Shown here piece by piece: positions 63,985-64,000 of a stretch of DNA of 64,000 nt (within the stretch, counting starts at the first letter, position 1; each line of letters opens with the position of its first letter). The translations under genes were made by a program, and so were the position numbers. Origin of the DNA: Streptomyces pilosus (GTDB lineage Bacteria > Actinomycetota > Actinomycetes > Streptomycetales > Streptomycetaceae). The notes below the pieces were generated by a model. It saw only the letters and a program-made list of their open reading frames with translations, ran no database searches and was not told the origin of the DNA. The stretch is taken from positions 124,001 through 188,000 of the forward strand of contig NZ_BMTU01000002.1 of the NCBI RefSeq assembly GCF_014649835.1. The letters run 5' to 3'.

Positions 63985-64000
63985 GTAGGGGCGTTAACCG

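Overview
High-GC, Streptomyces-like actinobacterial chromosome. Support comes from the codon bias, GTG/TTG starts with ATGA/GTGA overlaps, zinc-free ribosomal protein paralogues behind a Zur box, a GH10-CBM13 xylanase and IS701/IS5 relics. The window splits into a core part (1-12.4 kb) and a genomic island (12.4-63.5 kb).

Core part. A divergent Zur-controlled cluster encodes a COG0523 GTPase, L31 and L33 to the left and L28 and S14 to the right. Convergent with it is a six-gene galactoside operon on the minus strand: binding protein, two ABC permeases, GH42 beta-galactosidase, DeoR regulator and GH36 alpha-galactosidase, most joined by 4-nt stop/start overlaps. Next comes a secreted GH10 xylanase with CBM13, preceded by TCGAAA-G-TTTCGA-type palindromes and followed by a strong hairpin terminator.

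Island. It is a tandem array of two integrative elements inserted near the 5' end of panD (aspartate 1-decarboxylase). The genuine panD start survives as ten codons (12439-12471) and then runs into element DNA. A second, element-borne imitation of the panD leader and start lies at 41447-41542, and a third, broken copy at 63502-63546. Each element begins with a near-identical tyrosine integrase (12623-13759 and 41694-42830), and GTCAGCA-type repeats lie near both ends of each.

Element A (about 12.47-41.54 kb) carries a frameshifted metallophosphoesterase and a six-gene minus-strand operon of the McrBC/CoCoNuT type: VWA protein, Ser/Thr kinase, Upf1-like helicase, winged-helix/HEPN protein, coiled-coil McrB-like AAA protein and DUF2357 zinc-ribbon McrC-like protein. 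It also has a 1518-aa sacsin/Hsp90-like ATPase with a DUF3883 end, the wreck of a second sacsin-like gene cut by an IS701-family element with 135-bp terminal repeats, a membrane protein/STAND-TPR pair, a HEPN protein and a decayed IS5-family element.

Element B (about 41.54-63.5 kb) carries an ApeA-like HEPN protein, an HNH protein, a four-gene operon joining a type I restriction-modification-like pair to a Septu-like PtuA ATPase and PtuB HNH nuclease, a DUF6308 protein, an integrase relic and a 2118-aa Avs-like nuclease-STAND protein.

The most unusual object is the four-gene operon at 46.7-55.5 kb. The HsdR-like protein keeps an intact frame and its motif III, but has lost the nuclease lysine, the Walker A GKT and the motif VI arginine. 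The methylase half of an S-M fusion has DPPM in place of NPPF/Y. This suggests a catalytically silent type I complex used as a recognition or sensing module for the PtuAB effector. No conjugation, replication or phage structural genes and no CRISPR array were seen.
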